The notes beneath the pieces were generated by a model. That model saw only the letters and a list, made by a program, of their open reading frames with translations, searched no databases and was not told the origin of the DNA. The translations under genes and the position numbers were made by a program. 64,000 nucleotides of DNA from Hydrocarboniphaga sp965279055 (lineage in GTDB: Bacteria; Pseudomonadota; Gammaproteobacteria; Nevskiales; Nevskiaceae): positions 4,402,001 to 4,466,000 of the forward strand of contig NZ_OZ257125.1 of the NCBI RefSeq assembly GCF_965279055.1, written 5' to 3'. Shown here piece by piece: positions 44,996 through 54,194 of the stretch (position 1 is its first letter; each line of letters starts with the position of its first letter).

Positions 44996-45975
44996 AGCGC
45001 ACGCTGAAGGCCTACGCGCAGGCCTGGCCGATGATCGAGCCGTTCGTGATCGCACGCGGCACGCAGACCACGGCGGACATGGTCGTCGTCGAGCTGTCGT
45101 GTGAAGGCGCGACCGGCCGCGGTGAAGCGCATGGCGTGCCCTACGCCGGCGAAACGCAGCAGACGCTGCTGCAGGACATCGAAGGCGTGCGCGCCGCGAT
45201 CGAAGCCGGCGCCGACCGCCAGGACCTGCTGAAGCTGCTGCCGGCCGGCGGCGCGCGCAATGCGCTCGACGCGGCGCTGTGGGATCTGGAAGCCAAGCTC
45301 AGCGGCATTCCAGCCTGGCGCGGCGCTGGCCTGGATCGCGGTAACGCGATCACCAGCGCGGTGACCATCGGCATTCGCACGCTGCCCGAGTACGACAAGG
45401 CAGCGCGCGCGCTGGCCGAGCATCCGTGGATCAAGATCAAGGTCGCGCAGCGCGATCCGATCGCGGCGGTGCGCGCGGTGCGCGCGGCGGCACCGAAAGC
45501 GAAACTCGTCGTCGACGCGAACCAGGCCTGGACCGTAGCCGAACTTCAAACCTACATGCCGGCGTTGGTCGAGCTCGGCGTCGATCTGCTCGAACAGCCG
45601 GTCAAGGTCGGGCTCGACGACGCGCTGTACGGCTACGCCAGCCCGATCCCGATCTGCGCCGACGAGTCGATCAACACCGCGGCCGATCTGCCGCGGCTGA
45701 TCGGCCGCTACCAGTTCATCAACATCAAGCTCGACAAGACCGGCGGCCTGACCACGGCGCTGCAACTGGCGCGCGCCGCGCAGAAGCTCGGCTTTCGTTT
45801 GATGAGCGGCTGCATGTGCGGCAGCTCGCTGGCGATGGCGCCGTCGCTGGTGCTGGCGCAGCTGTGCGAGATCAACGACCTCGACGGCCCGATGCTGCAA
45901 GTCGGCGACTGGCCCGGCGCACCGGCCTGCGTGCGCGGCCTGATGTCGCCGCCGTGGCCGGGCTTCTGGGGCTAA
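44992..45975 (+). CDS. dgcA: DgcA-type epimerase, enolase superfamily
   Basis: 327 residues, muconate-lactonizing subgroup. Catalytic Lys148 and Lys150 (WIKIKV), metal ligands Asp175 (VVDANQAW), Glu201 (LLEQPV) and Asp224 (CADESI), and the second lysine in FINIKLDKTGG (246-249). This is the dipeptide epimerase / N-acetyl-D-glutamate racemase type. With DgcN it would convert D-Glu derivatives into L-Glu derivatives; an Ala-Glu-type dipeptide epimerase is the alternative. Overlaps dgcN (ATGA) and ends 4 bases from the convergent ridA. Confidence 0.8.
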   Translation: MKRTLKAYAQAWPMIEPFVIARGTQTTADMVVVELSCEGATGRGEAHGVPYAGETQQTLLQDIEGVRAAIEAGADRQDLLKLLPAGGARNALDAALWDLEAKLSGIPAWRGAGLDRGNAITSAVTIGIRTLPEYDKAARALAEHPWIKIKVAQRDPIAAVRAVRAAAPKAKLVVDANQAWTVAELQTYMPALVELGVDLLEQPVKVGLDDALYGYASPIPICADESINTAADLPRLIGRYQFINIKLDKTGGLTTALQLARAAQKLGFRLMSGCMCGSSLAMAPSLVLAQLCEINDLDGPMLQVGDWPGAPACVRGLMSPPWPGFWG

Positions 45976-45979
45976 AGCT

Positions 45980-46363
45980 TCAGCCGGCGTAAGCGATCGC
46001 GTCGATTTCGACCTTGGCGCCGGCAATCAGCAGATCGCTGACCACGGTCGAGCGCGCCGGCGGACGATCCGGGAAGAACTCGCGATAGGCCGCGTTGAAC
46101 GCGGGAAAGTCGGCCTTGTCGGTCAGCCACACCGACATCTTGACCACCGCGCTGAGTTCGACATTCGCCAGCGCCAGCACCGCGCGAATGCGCTCCATCG
46201 CGTGACGCGCCTGCGCGGCGACATCGTCGGCGACGACCACACCGGCATCGTCGATGCCGAGCTGGCCCGAGACGAAAACGAAATCACCGGCGCGGATCGC
46301 GGGTGTCAGTGGGATCGACAGACCGTTGGAGAGCGCGCGCGCTGTGCCGATGGCTTGGATCAT
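45980..46363 (-). CDS. ridA: RidA-family imine/enamine deaminase
   Basis: 127 residues. RidA pattern with SGQLGIDDAG, the conserved Arg104 in PPARSTV and VEIDAIAYAG at the end. RidA hydrolyses 2-imino acids, the direct products of amino-acid oxidases and dehydratases. Two FAD amino-acid-oxidase-like genes lie in the same cluster, which gives it a logical partner (inference). About 110 bases downstream of the amidohydrolase gene on the same strand, with a hairpin repeat between. Confidence 0.88.
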   Translation of the reverse strand: MIQAIGTARALSNGLSIPLTPAIRAGDFVFVSGQLGIDDAGVVVADDVAAQARHAMERIRAVLALANVELSAVVKMSVWLTDKADFPAFNAAYREFFPDRPPARSTVVSDLLIAGAKVEIDAIAYAG

Positions 46364-46387
46364 TTGAACTGCTCCTGTTGGATGGAC

Positions 46388-46458
46388 CTGTAGGAGCGGA
46401 CCCTGTCCGCGACTGAACCCTTGCAGAGCAGAGTCGCGGACAGGGTCCGCTCCTACAG
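46388..46458. repeat. TGTAGGAGCGG hairpin repeat, subtype GGACCCTGTCC
   Basis: Full-length element between the amidohydrolase stop and the ridA start. Arms complementary over about 26 bases. Confidence 0.85.
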
Positions 46459-46473
46459 TTGGGAAATCGTGGT

Positions 46474-47703
46474 TTACATCTGCAGCTTGGCGAACCGCCC
46501 ATCCTTCATGATCACCGGCAGATGCGCGCCGTTGGCGGCGAGCAGCTCGATGTCCTGCAGCGGGTTGCCGTCGACGACCAGCAGGTCGGCGAACGCGCCC
46601 TGCGCGACCACGCCAAGCTGGCCCTGCATGTTGAGGATCTCCGCATTGATCGCGGTCGCCGAATGCAGGATGTCGAAAGGCTGCAGCACCTGCCGGCGCA
46701 GGCTGAACTCCGAGCCCTGGCGCGTATGCGCCTGGCCCATCAGATCGGTGCCGAAACCCATTTTGACGCCGGCACGCTTCATCACCGCGAGCCCGGCGAC
46801 CGCACGGTCCGCGACCATCAACAGCTTGTCGTAGGAATCCGCGCTCAGGCCGATCTCGCGGCCGATGTCCTTGAGCGCGAAGATCGTCGCCATCGTCGGC
46901 ACCACGTAGGCCTTGCTGGCGGCGACGAACTCGGCGGTGGCTTCGTCGATCAGGGTGCCGTGCTCGATGCTGCGCACGCCGAGTGCGACGCAGCGGCGTA
47001 TCGCTTCCGCCGGGTGGCAGTGCGCGGCGACGTAGGCGCCGTGACGGCGGCACTCCTCGACCATCACGCTGATCTCGGCGTCCGAATACTGGCAGCGGTC
47101 CAGCGGATCGGTGGTCGAGACCACGCCGCCGGAGCCCATGATCTTGATGTGGTGCGCGCCCTTGCGCAGCTCTTCGCGGACTGCCTTGGTGCATTCGACG
47201 ACACCGTCGGCGACCACCGAGAACGAGTTGCGCAGCGAGCCGCAATTGCAGAAGTCGCTGCCCTGGTGCATCGGCCGCATGTCGCCGTGGCCGCCGGTCT
47301 GGGTGATGAAGACGCCGCCGTAGAAAAAGCGCGGGCCGTCGAGAAAACCGTCGCGCAGCGCCATCGCCATGCCGTGATCGCCGCCGCCGACATCGCGCAC
47401 GCTGGTGAATCCGCAGGACAGGATATGGCGCAGGAATTTCTGCGCGTACTGCGCGCGATACGTGATCGGCGGCTCCGGCGGCGCCAGCTTCAGCGACTCG
47501 CCGTAGATGTGCACGTGGTTGTCGATCAGCCCGGGCATCAGCGTCTTGCCGCTGCAGTCGATCCTGTGCGCGTTGTCGGCGCGGATCGGGCGATCCGACA
47601 CTTCGCGGATGCGCGAGCCCTCGACTAGCACGAACATGCCGTCCGGCGTCTCCGGCGAGTGGCCGTCGAACAGCCTGGCATTTTCGAAAAGCACTGAGTC
47701 CAT
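46474..47703 (-). CDS. metal-dependent amidohydrolase (Xaa-Pro dipeptidase-like)
   Basis: 409 residues from ATG 47703, which has GGAGC upstream. Amidohydrolase metal site: His63-x-His65 (DNHVHIYG), Lys187 (HHIKIMGSGG, likely carboxylated), His228/His230 (AAHCHP), His248 (SIEHGT) and Asp320 (GFGTDLMG). This is the binuclear subgroup containing prolidase-type and carboxypeptidase-like enzymes that cleave N-acyl amino acids or dipeptides. No signal peptide. Substrate unknown, but peptide or N-acyl-amino-acid cleavage suits the neighbourhood. Confidence 0.88.
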   Translation of the reverse strand: MDSVLFENARLFDGHSPETPDGMFVLVEGSRIREVSDRPIRADNAHRIDCSGKTLMPGLIDNHVHIYGESLKLAPPEPPITYRAQYAQKFLRHILSCGFTSVRDVGGGDHGMAMALRDGFLDGPRFFYGGVFITQTGGHGDMRPMHQGSDFCNCGSLRNSFSVVADGVVECTKAVREELRKGAHHIKIMGSGGVVSTTDPLDRCQYSDAEISVMVEECRRHGAYVAAHCHPAEAIRRCVALGVRSIEHGTLIDEATAEFVAASKAYVVPTMATIFALKDIGREIGLSADSYDKLLMVADRAVAGLAVMKRAGVKMGFGTDLMGQAHTRQGSEFSLRRQVLQPFDILHSATAINAEILNMQGQLGVVAQGAFADLLVVDGNPLQDIELLAANGAHLPVIMKDGRFAKLQM

Positions 47704-47900
47704 GGAATGCTCCGCAACCGTCGTCACAACGCGAAGACGCCATCCTAGTGGCCGGTTCCGGCCATCGACAGCCTTTGCGCCGCCGCGCGCGATATTCAGG
47801 TAGTTTCACTGTGGCTGGCGCAGGCGGCCGGCTGTTGTACTGGCCGCAGGCACCACCATTCGCAGCCAGAACCGACCATGAACCGCGTCAACAGGAACCC

Positions 47901-49283
47901 GTGAAACAGGACACCGTGCTGGGCCGCGGCCTGCTGTTTGCGTTCGCGCTGCCGGCGATCATGCTCGGCTTCACCCACGCGCCCGAGTCCAGCGTGCAGG
48001 GCATCTACGCCAAGCACGCGGGCCTGTCGCTGTCGGCCATCGCCAGCGCGATGCTGCTGTCGCGGATCTTCGACGCGATCACCTATCCGCTGATCGGCCA
48101 GCTCTCCGATTACACCTACCGCAAGACCGGCAGCCGCAAGCCCTGGATCGCGGCCGGCACCCTCGTCACCGTGCTCGGCCTGTGGTTTCTGTACCGGCCG
48201 CCGGCGAACGTCAGCATCACCTACTACACGGTCTGGACCATCGTCACCTACGTCGGCTGGAAGCTGACCGAGATCCCGTATGGCGCCTGGAGCTACGGAC
48301 TGTCCGGCGATTACGCGCAGCGCGCTCGCGTGCAGGTCTGGCGCAGCATCGCGATGGTGGTCGGCGGCATGGTGTTCTTCGCGGTGCCGCAACTGTCCAA
48401 GGCGCTGGGCCTGACCGCGAGCAGCGAAATGAATCTGCAGACCCTGTCGTTCGCGGCCATTGCGATCGCCGTCTGCGTGCCGCTGATCAATGCGTATGCG
48501 CTGGCACGCGTGCCCAACGGCGACGCGCCGCTGCCGAGCCAGAATCCGCTCGCGCTCGGCGACTGGCGCGGCCTGGTCCGCGCGATCACCCGCAACCGCG
48601 CGATGCTGCATCTGCTGTCGGCGTTCGTGCCGGTGGCCTTCATCTGCAGCATGGCGGTGGCGGTCAACTACCTGTTCATCGACTCGTATCTGCATCTGTC
48701 CGAACAGCTGCCGACCATCATGCTCGTGGCCACGCCGTTCGCGCTGCTCGGCCTTCCGTTCTGGGGCTGGATCTTCATGAAGTTCGAACGCCACCGGGTG
48801 TGGGCGGTGTCGCTGGTACTGAGCGCGCTGGCCTACAGCACCATCGGCTTCGCGCCTATCGGCACCGACGGACTCTGGCTGGTGGCGGCGGCGAACGCGA
48901 TCACCAACTTCTGCCTGATGGCGACCGCAATCGCGGTGCCGTCGATGATGGGCGACGTCGTCGACGACGAGCGCCTGCGTAGCGGCGAAGATCGCGGCGG
49001 ACTGTACTCGGCGGTGTCCGCGTTCACCGGCAAATCCATGGCCGGCGTCGCCGGTGCGGCGGGGCTGTATCTGCTCGACGTGCTCGGCTTCAGCGCCTCG
49101 GCCACCGAGCAGACCGCGCAGGGCGCGTTCGCGATCAAGCTGATCGCGGCCTGGCTGCCGACCGTCGGCATGGCCTGCGGCGCCGCGCTGATCTGGCGCT
49201 TCCCGATCGACCGCGCGCGCCAGCAGGCGACGCGGCAAGCGCTGCAGGCGCGCGACGGCGCCGAGTCGTCGCCACCCCTGTAG
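47901..49283 (+). CDS. GPH/MFS_2-type symporter
   Basis: 460 residues. GTG 47901 is chosen: AGGA lies 5-8 bases upstream and the first helix begins eight residues later, whereas the upstream 51 codons are not protein-like. Twelve hydrophobic segments. Family motifs: SRIFDAITYPLIGQLSDYT and GSRKPWIAAG near residues 57-90, and GDVVDDERLRSGEDRGGLYS about 350, typical of glycoside-pentoside-hexuronide:cation symporters. A carrier for a cluster substrate is plausible. Its TAG stop is the TAG of a hairpin repeat. Confidence 0.85.
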   Translation: MKQDTVLGRGLLFAFALPAIMLGFTHAPESSVQGIYAKHAGLSLSAIASAMLLSRIFDAITYPLIGQLSDYTYRKTGSRKPWIAAGTLVTVLGLWFLYRPPANVSITYYTVWTIVTYVGWKLTEIPYGAWSYGLSGDYAQRARVQVWRSIAMVVGGMVFFAVPQLSKALGLTASSEMNLQTLSFAAIAIAVCVPLINAYALARVPNGDAPLPSQNPLALGDWRGLVRAITRNRAMLHLLSAFVPVAFICSMAVAVNYLFIDSYLHLSEQLPTIMLVATPFALLGLPFWGWIFMKFERHRVWAVSLVLSALAYSTIGFAPIGTDGLWLVAAANAITNFCLMATAIAVPSMMGDVVDDERLRSGEDRGGLYSAVSAFTGKSMAGVAGAAGLYLLDVLGFSASATEQTAQGAFAIKLIAAWLPTVGMACGAALIWRFPIDRARQQATRQALQARDGAESSPPL

Positions 49284-49347
49284 GAGCGGACCCTGTCCGC
49301 GACTGTGCTCGGGCAGCGCGAGTCGCGGACAGGGTCCGCTCCTACAG
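49278..49347. repeat. TGTAGGAGCGG hairpin repeat supplying the symporter stop codon
   Basis: Subtype GGACCCTGTCC. The sequence CTGTAGG at its left end is read in frame as ...Leu-stop of the upstream gene (TAG 49281-49283). Confidence 0.85.
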
Positions 49348-49372
49348 GTGGGGCTCACGATGGATAGCACCG

Positions 49373-50512
49373 ATGCCGATTGCTAATCTGCAAGCCATGA
49401 GTGCCCTGACCCCGCAGCGCGCAGCGCCCACCGACCCGCACCACGCGCTGGTCGTTGACCTGCAAAGCGCGCTCGATCTGGAAAGCATCTGGAAGGCCTG
49501 CCTGAAGCTCGTCGCCAGCAAGCTGCCGCACCGCTCGTGCAGCCTGATGTTCAACATCGTCAACTACGAGCCGACCGAAGCGCGGCACCACGTCGTCGCG
49601 CCGAAGAACGCCGACTACGTGCCGGCCACCAGCCTGACGGTTTCCGGCCCTTACCTGGCGCGGCATCCGCAGATCAAGCTCTACACCTACTCGCAGATCG
49701 TGTCGGAAGATCCGGATGCGCATCGCCGGCGCCTGGACCAGGAGCCCGATCCGGAATGGAACGAGTTCATCCATCTGGCGTTCTGGCACGAGGCGCGGCC
49801 CGACGCGGTGCTGAGCATCCACCGGCCACCGGATCACTCGCTGATCAGTGCAGACGAACAGGCTTTTCTCGAACAGCTGCACCCGATGATCGAAGCCAGC
49901 CTGCGCCGCGTGCGCGCGATGGAGAGCGAGCACAGCCGGCGCATCAGCTACGAGCATTTTCTGCGACAGGTGCCGCTGACGGTGATGTTCGTCAACGCCG
50001 CCGGCGAATCGATGTTCGCCAACAACGAGGCCGAGAAACAATGCGGCCGCTGGAATCGCGGCCTGCGCGCCGCCGAGCCCGGCGAAGCGCGCTTTGCACT
50101 GCCCGGCGGCGTCGAAGCGATGTTCGACGGCGCCGCCGGCAGCAACACCGACGATCAGGCTGCCGCCTCGGTGCGGCTGTCGCATCCCTCACTGAAAGGC
50201 CTGTCGGTCAAGATCGATCGCAACTGGCAGTTCGCCGGCCTGCAGATGAGCCCGAGCTATGTGCTGACCTTCCTCGACGAGCCGGTCGCCGGCGAAGCGT
50301 CCGAGGCGCTGTCGCAATCGGCAATGCTCGCGCTGCAACGCCTGACCCCGACCGAACGCCGCGTCGCCCAACTCGTCGCCCAGGGCCTGCGCAACGACAA
50401 GATCGCCGAACACCTGTCGCGCTCGCGCCGCACGATCGAGTTCCAGCTGAACTCGATTTATCGCAAGCTGGAGATCAGTTCGAGGACGGAGTTGGTGCGG
50501 GCGCTGAGCTGA
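49373..50512 (+). CDS. LuxR-type regulator with GAF-like N-terminal region
   Basis: 379 residues (ATG 49397 also possible). The last 60 residues are a GerE/LuxR helix-turn-helix (LTPTERRVAQLVAQGLRNDK, then SRRTIEFQLNSIYRKLEI). The N-terminal ~200 residues look like a sensor domain without an autoinducer-binding signature. It is the only regulator inside the catabolic cluster and probably controls it (inference). Ends convergently with the DUF3800 gene. Confidence 0.82.
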   Translation: MPIANLQAMSALTPQRAAPTDPHHALVVDLQSALDLESIWKACLKLVASKLPHRSCSLMFNIVNYEPTEARHHVVAPKNADYVPATSLTVSGPYLARHPQIKLYTYSQIVSEDPDAHRRRLDQEPDPEWNEFIHLAFWHEARPDAVLSIHRPPDHSLISADEQAFLEQLHPMIEASLRRVRAMESEHSRRISYEHFLRQVPLTVMFVNAAGESMFANNEAEKQCGRWNRGLRAAEPGEARFALPGGVEAMFDGAAGSNTDDQAAASVRLSHPSLKGLSVKIDRNWQFAGLQMSPSYVLTFLDEPVAGEASEALSQSAMLALQRLTPTERRVAQLVAQGLRNDKIAEHLSRSRRTIEFQLNSIYRKLEISSRTELVRALS

Positions 50513-50592
50513 TCGTCCAAAACCGCTGACAGGGCACCGTGTTGCCCCGCAAAATCCAATCCTTTAAGCTGCGCGCAAGTGGACTGGGAGAT

Positions 50593-50634
50593 CCCGGTCG
50601 GCGTCTGGCCTCGGTGAGATCACCGGGGCTTTTC
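50593..50634 (+). terminator. possible terminator after the LuxR gene
   Basis: CCCGGT (50593-50598) can pair with ACCGGG (50622-50627) and GCTTTTCGCTTT follows. The loop is long (23 bases) with a small internal palindrome GGTGAGATCACC. Weak call. Confidence 0.3.
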
Positions 50635-51471
50635 GCTTTCTGGGACCGGATAAAGCTTCAGGCCCCAATTCTCGAAGCCGACCCCAACATGCTCGCGGCC
50701 ACCGGCGCAGTAGAACTTTCTCTTGAGCATGTCAAAGGCACGGTTGGGCTGCTCTGGCCGCAGAAAGTTGAGGCCAATTGGCCGTGCCACCAGGTCCGCC
50801 AGCTGCAAGCCGGATGAGTTGGCCCGCTTGTCGGCGAAGACGATCTGGAAAGGCAAACTCTTGCCCATCCGATTGCTTCCATCACAAATGCGTCGGAACT
50901 CGAGTTCGAGCTCGGCGTCCTCCTTCTTGCCTCGGCACTCGACGACGACGTGTGTCGTCCTGCCATCCTGATTTTTCTCCTGAAGGAACTCGTAAAGCGT
51001 TTCCATGCAAAAGCCCAGCGCCAGGTGATAAGGATTTTCCGGCCTTGCATTGCCGCTGCCGCGCAGCCGCTGCTTGTCGATCACGCAGCTGATCAGAATG
51101 AAGTTGCTCGACTCGATAATGCCGCTGAGCTGATCGATGAAATGAAATTTGTGCTCGCGGCTTGGAAACAGAAAATGTCCCGTCTCCTTGCGTATCTCAT
51201 GTTCGTGCAGGAGCACCAGATCGTGTCCGAAATGATTGAACTTGAACTTCTCCAGCGCAGGCACCACTTTTTCGGCGTAGTGGCGCTTGTAGAACACACA
51301 GAATGACAGCACGAACACCGGATAATTCGGATCGAGCGTCTGCATGCCATGATCGCCGCTTTCGTCGACATAGACGATGAAGTTGCTGAACTTTCCGGCT
51401 GGCGTGATCGCGGCAGCGGACTGGGCCGCAGAATCAGGCTCGGTTTCCAACAGTGAGAACTGCTGCGGCAT
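50620..51471 (-). CDS. DUF3800 protein
   Basis: 283 residues. The family motif YVDESGDHG (34-42, with Asp36, Glu37 and Asp40) starts an RNase-H-like fold; further acidic residues lie in VVECRGKKEDAELELEF and QLADLVARP. DUF3800 genes commonly travel on mobile or defence islands, and no substrate is established to my knowledge. The gene is visibly less GC-rich than its neighbours (many AAA, TTT and AAT codons), which suggests recent acquisition. It stands alone between LuxR and the M81 gene. Confidence 0.85.
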   Translation of the reverse strand: MPQQFSLLETEPDSAAQSAAAITPAGKFSNFIVYVDESGDHGMQTLDPNYPVFVLSFCVFYKRHYAEKVVPALEKFKFNHFGHDLVLLHEHEIRKETGHFLFPSREHKFHFIDQLSGIIESSNFILISCVIDKQRLRGSGNARPENPYHLALGFCMETLYEFLQEKNQDGRTTHVVVECRGKKEDAELELEFRRICDGSNRMGKSLPFQIVFADKRANSSGLQLADLVARPIGLNFLRPEQPNRAFDMLKRKFYCAGGREHVGVGFENWGLKLYPVPESEKPR

Positions 51472-51594
51472 GGCGGCGACCGTCCGCTAAGGGCGAGCCT
51501 CACTTTAACGGCGTCTTTCAGCGTGTCATTGCGATACGTCGCATAAGTCTCAACCGTCTGCTTCGCCAGCGAGAACCACCGGTATCGGTACGAC

Positions 51595-53055
51595 TCAGGC
51601 GCTCCAGGGATTCTCCACCACCGGCCAGAAATCCAGACTGCGCTTCTTGTACGGAATCACGCTGAAGTCCTTGGCCGTCGCGCCGGGTGCGCCGACGTAG
51701 ATCGTCTCCGCCGCGATGGCGCCGAAGGTCGCAAAGAAGTGTTGGGCTGATTTGACGACGACCAGCTTCTTGTCGCCGAGCTTGATGCCGAGCCCTTCGA
51801 ACGCTTCCGGCGCGAGCACCTGGCCGCGTTGCGTGACCAGCACGATGTCGATGCCCTTGTCGGCCTGCACCCAGACGCCGCAGCCCATCGGGTAGCGCGC
51901 GTTGAGGCCGAACTGGCTGTGGTTCTCGACGATGGCGCGCACGGTGACGCGCAGGTCGATCGGCGTGCCGGACATCGGGCCGCATTTGCCGCCGATGCGC
52001 AGATCCAGGCTCGCACCGACGCCGGCGCTTCTGCACAGCGCGACCGCGCCCAGATCCCAGTAGCAGCCGATCGCGAAGTCGCCGATGCCGGCATCGAGCA
52101 GCGCCTGCAGCACGAAGTTGCTGTCGCCCATCGCGCCGCCGCCGGGGTTGTCGCCGACGTCGGCCATCACCAGCAGGCCGTCGCGGTGCGCCCGGATCTG
52201 CGCGATGGCCTGCGGCAGCGGTGTCGGCAGTTGCAGCGCATCAAAGCGCATGTCCCAGAATTCACGGCCCAGCCGTTGCGCGAGTGCTTCGGCCTTGGCC
52301 AGGTCGTTGTCGGTGACCACCCACAGCCGCGCACCGGCGTCTGCAACGTCGCCCAGCGGGAAGCCGTAGCCCAGCGACACCGACAGCACGCCGTCTTTGC
52401 TCTCGAACGATTGCAGGCGCGCGACGAACGACTTCACCGGCTCGACCGTGGTGTTCCACATGCCGAGCATGCGGCAGTCGTACATCGCGGTCACCGGCGT
52501 GATCTGGCCGGCAGCCTGCTGCAGGGTCAGCCGATACAGCTCGCGCAGGCGATCGAGGCTGTCGGTATGCGGGTATTCCTTGTAGCAGATGATGAGGTCG
52601 GCGCTGCGCAGCATCAGCTCGGTGGTGTGGCAATGCAGGTCCAGCTCGACGCCGATCGGCACGGCGCTGCCGACGATATCGCGCACGCGGGCGATGATGT
52701 CGCCTTCGCAGTCGTCGTAGTCCTGAGCGACCATCGCGCCGTGCAGGTACAGCTGAACCGCGTCGATCGGCAGCGCGGCGGCGAGGTCTTCGAGCAGCTG
52801 CGAGCGATAGTCCTCGTAGACGGCACGCAGGGTGCGGCCTGCAGGCTGGGCGAAGCCGGCGATGCTTTCGATCACCGTGTGACCGTCCTGCTGCGCGAGT
52901 CTTTTCAGCTCGGCGTGGAAAACGCCGATGCCCTGCGGCGATGCCACGCTGCCGTTGCCGCGATAAAAACCATAGACCTCGAAATCGACGCGGCCGGTCG
53001 GCACCGCCGTGAAGGTATTGGTTTCGGTGGCCAGCGTCGCGGCGAATATTTTCAT
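51595..53055 (-). CDS. M81-family (MlrC-like) metallopeptidase 1
   Basis: 486 residues; DUF1485/M81 N-terminal domain plus MlrC C-terminal domain. Candidate zinc and catalytic residues: Glu11 (ATETNTF), His105 (YLHGAM), Asp139/His141 (ELDLHCH) and His163 (EYPHTD). The spacing E-94-H-34-D-2-H-22-H equals that of the residues I recall for MlrC of the microcystin pathway. MlrC cleaves linear peptides or amides next to unusual residues. Overlaps the FAD gene by 4 bases (ATGA), so they form an operon. Confidence 0.88.
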   Translation of the reverse strand: MKIFAATLATETNTFTAVPTGRVDFEVYGFYRGNGSVASPQGIGVFHAELKRLAQQDGHTVIESIAGFAQPAGRTLRAVYEDYRSQLLEDLAAALPIDAVQLYLHGAMVAQDYDDCEGDIIARVRDIVGSAVPIGVELDLHCHTTELMLRSADLIICYKEYPHTDSLDRLRELYRLTLQQAAGQITPVTAMYDCRMLGMWNTTVEPVKSFVARLQSFESKDGVLSVSLGYGFPLGDVADAGARLWVVTDNDLAKAEALAQRLGREFWDMRFDALQLPTPLPQAIAQIRAHRDGLLVMADVGDNPGGGAMGDSNFVLQALLDAGIGDFAIGCYWDLGAVALCRSAGVGASLDLRIGGKCGPMSGTPIDLRVTVRAIVENHSQFGLNARYPMGCGVWVQADKGIDIVLVTQRGQVLAPEAFEGLGIKLGDKKLVVVKSAQHFFATFGAIAAETIYVGAPGATAKDFSVIPYKKRSLDFWPVVENPWSA

Positions 53056-54191
53056 GCTTGTTCCTTGTCGGAAACCGGGACGGCCGTCAGACGCGCTGGC
53101 AACATCGCCGCGGCGTCGATGCCGCTTTCGGCGAATATCGCCGGCGCCGCACGACGCAATGCCAGGCTCGCTGCCAGCGTCGACAGCGCCGGCGCGGTTT
53201 GCACGCCGTAGCCGCCGAGCCCGGCGAGCCAGAAGAAATCATCGCAGCCGGCGTCGTAGCCGACCACCGGCGAGCGGTCCGGCGCGAAGCTGCGCAGGCC
53301 GGCCCAGGCGCGCGCGACGCGGCGGATCGCCAGCGTGGTCACACTCTCGATGCGATCGACACCGATCGCGATATCCAGTTCTTCCGGTTGCGCATCGCAG
53401 GGCTCGCTCGGCGTCTCGTCGCAGGGCGAGGCGAGAATCAGACCGGCGTCGGGCTTGAAGTAGAACGCGCCGCTGGCCGCGATCACCGCCGGCCATGCGG
53501 CGCTGCCCGCCGCATCGGGGCTGTCGATCAGGATCGCGGTGCGGCGCAGCGGTGCGATGCCCAGCGGACGAACGCCAGCCAGGCTCGCGAGCGTATCGGC
53601 CCAGGCGCCGGCCGCATTGACGATGACGCGCGCGCGGAACTCGCCGGCGGCGGTGGTGATGCGCCAACCGTCGCCACGCTCCAGTGCCTGCACGCCGGCA
53701 TTGCACACCAGCGGCGCGCCGGCCGCCTTCGCCATGCGCAGGAAGCCCAGATGCAGCGCGTTGACGTCGATGTCGTGGGCGCTGGTGTCGAGCACCGCGT
53801 GAGCCGCCGCCTCGGGCCGCAGCACCGGCACCCAGGCGCGCGCCTGTGCCGGGCTCATCGTTCGCGCGAGCGGGGACTCGGCGATTCCTTCGATGATGTG
53901 CCGCTCGTGTTCGCCGCCGACATAGAGCCGGCCGCGCGATGTCAGCAGCGGATGCTCGGTGAATCCCGGCGGCGGCGCGCCGAGAAAGTCGCGGCTGGCA
54001 CGCGACAGCGCGCGTATCAGCTCGTTGCCATACAGCGAGGTGTACAGCGCCGCCGAGCGCCCGGTGCTGTGATACCCCGGCTGCGCCTCGGCCTCGAGCA
54101 GCAGCACGCTGGCCTGCGGCGCGATGCGCGCGGCAAAAGCGGCACCCGCGATGCCGGCGCCGATCACGGCGTAGTCGTAGTGGGCTGGCAT
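53052..54191 (-). CDS. FAD-dependent amino-acid oxidase/dehydrogenase-like protein 1
   Basis: 379 residues from ATG 54191; an open frame continues upstream but only through the tandem array. DAO fold: dinucleotide motif VIGAGIAGAA (9-18), the FAD-binding YHSTGRSAALY region (about 45-55), VNAAGAWAD (about 190-198) and WLAGLGGYGVQTAPAL near the C-terminus. Related to D-amino-acid dehydrogenase, glycine oxidase and glycerol-3-phosphate dehydrogenase groups; amine oxidation is inferred. Cotranscribed with M81 gene 1. A paralogue is at 61960. Confidence 0.85.
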   Translation of the reverse strand: MPAHYDYAVIGAGIAGAAFAARIAPQASVLLLEAEAQPGYHSTGRSAALYTSLYGNELIRALSRASRDFLGAPPPGFTEHPLLTSRGRLYVGGEHERHIIEGIAESPLARTMSPAQARAWVPVLRPEAAAHAVLDTSAHDIDVNALHLGFLRMAKAAGAPLVCNAGVQALERGDGWRITTAAGEFRARVIVNAAGAWADTLASLAGVRPLGIAPLRRTAILIDSPDAAGSAAWPAVIAASGAFYFKPDAGLILASPCDETPSEPCDAQPEELDIAIGVDRIESVTTLAIRRVARAWAGLRSFAPDRSPVVGYDAGCDDFFWLAGLGGYGVQTAPALSTLAASLALRRAAPAIFAESGIDAAAMLPARLTAVPVSDKEQA

Positions 54192-54194
54192 GCG

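Noticed and set aside
44116..45975. DgcN-DgcA fusion frame of 619 codons
   Set aside because: Its first half is an out-of-frame translation of dgcN. The two proteins are separate with an ATGA overlap.
45980..47809. 609-codon frame ending in RidA
   Set aside because: Upstream part is the amidohydrolase in another frame; RidA begins at ATG 46363.
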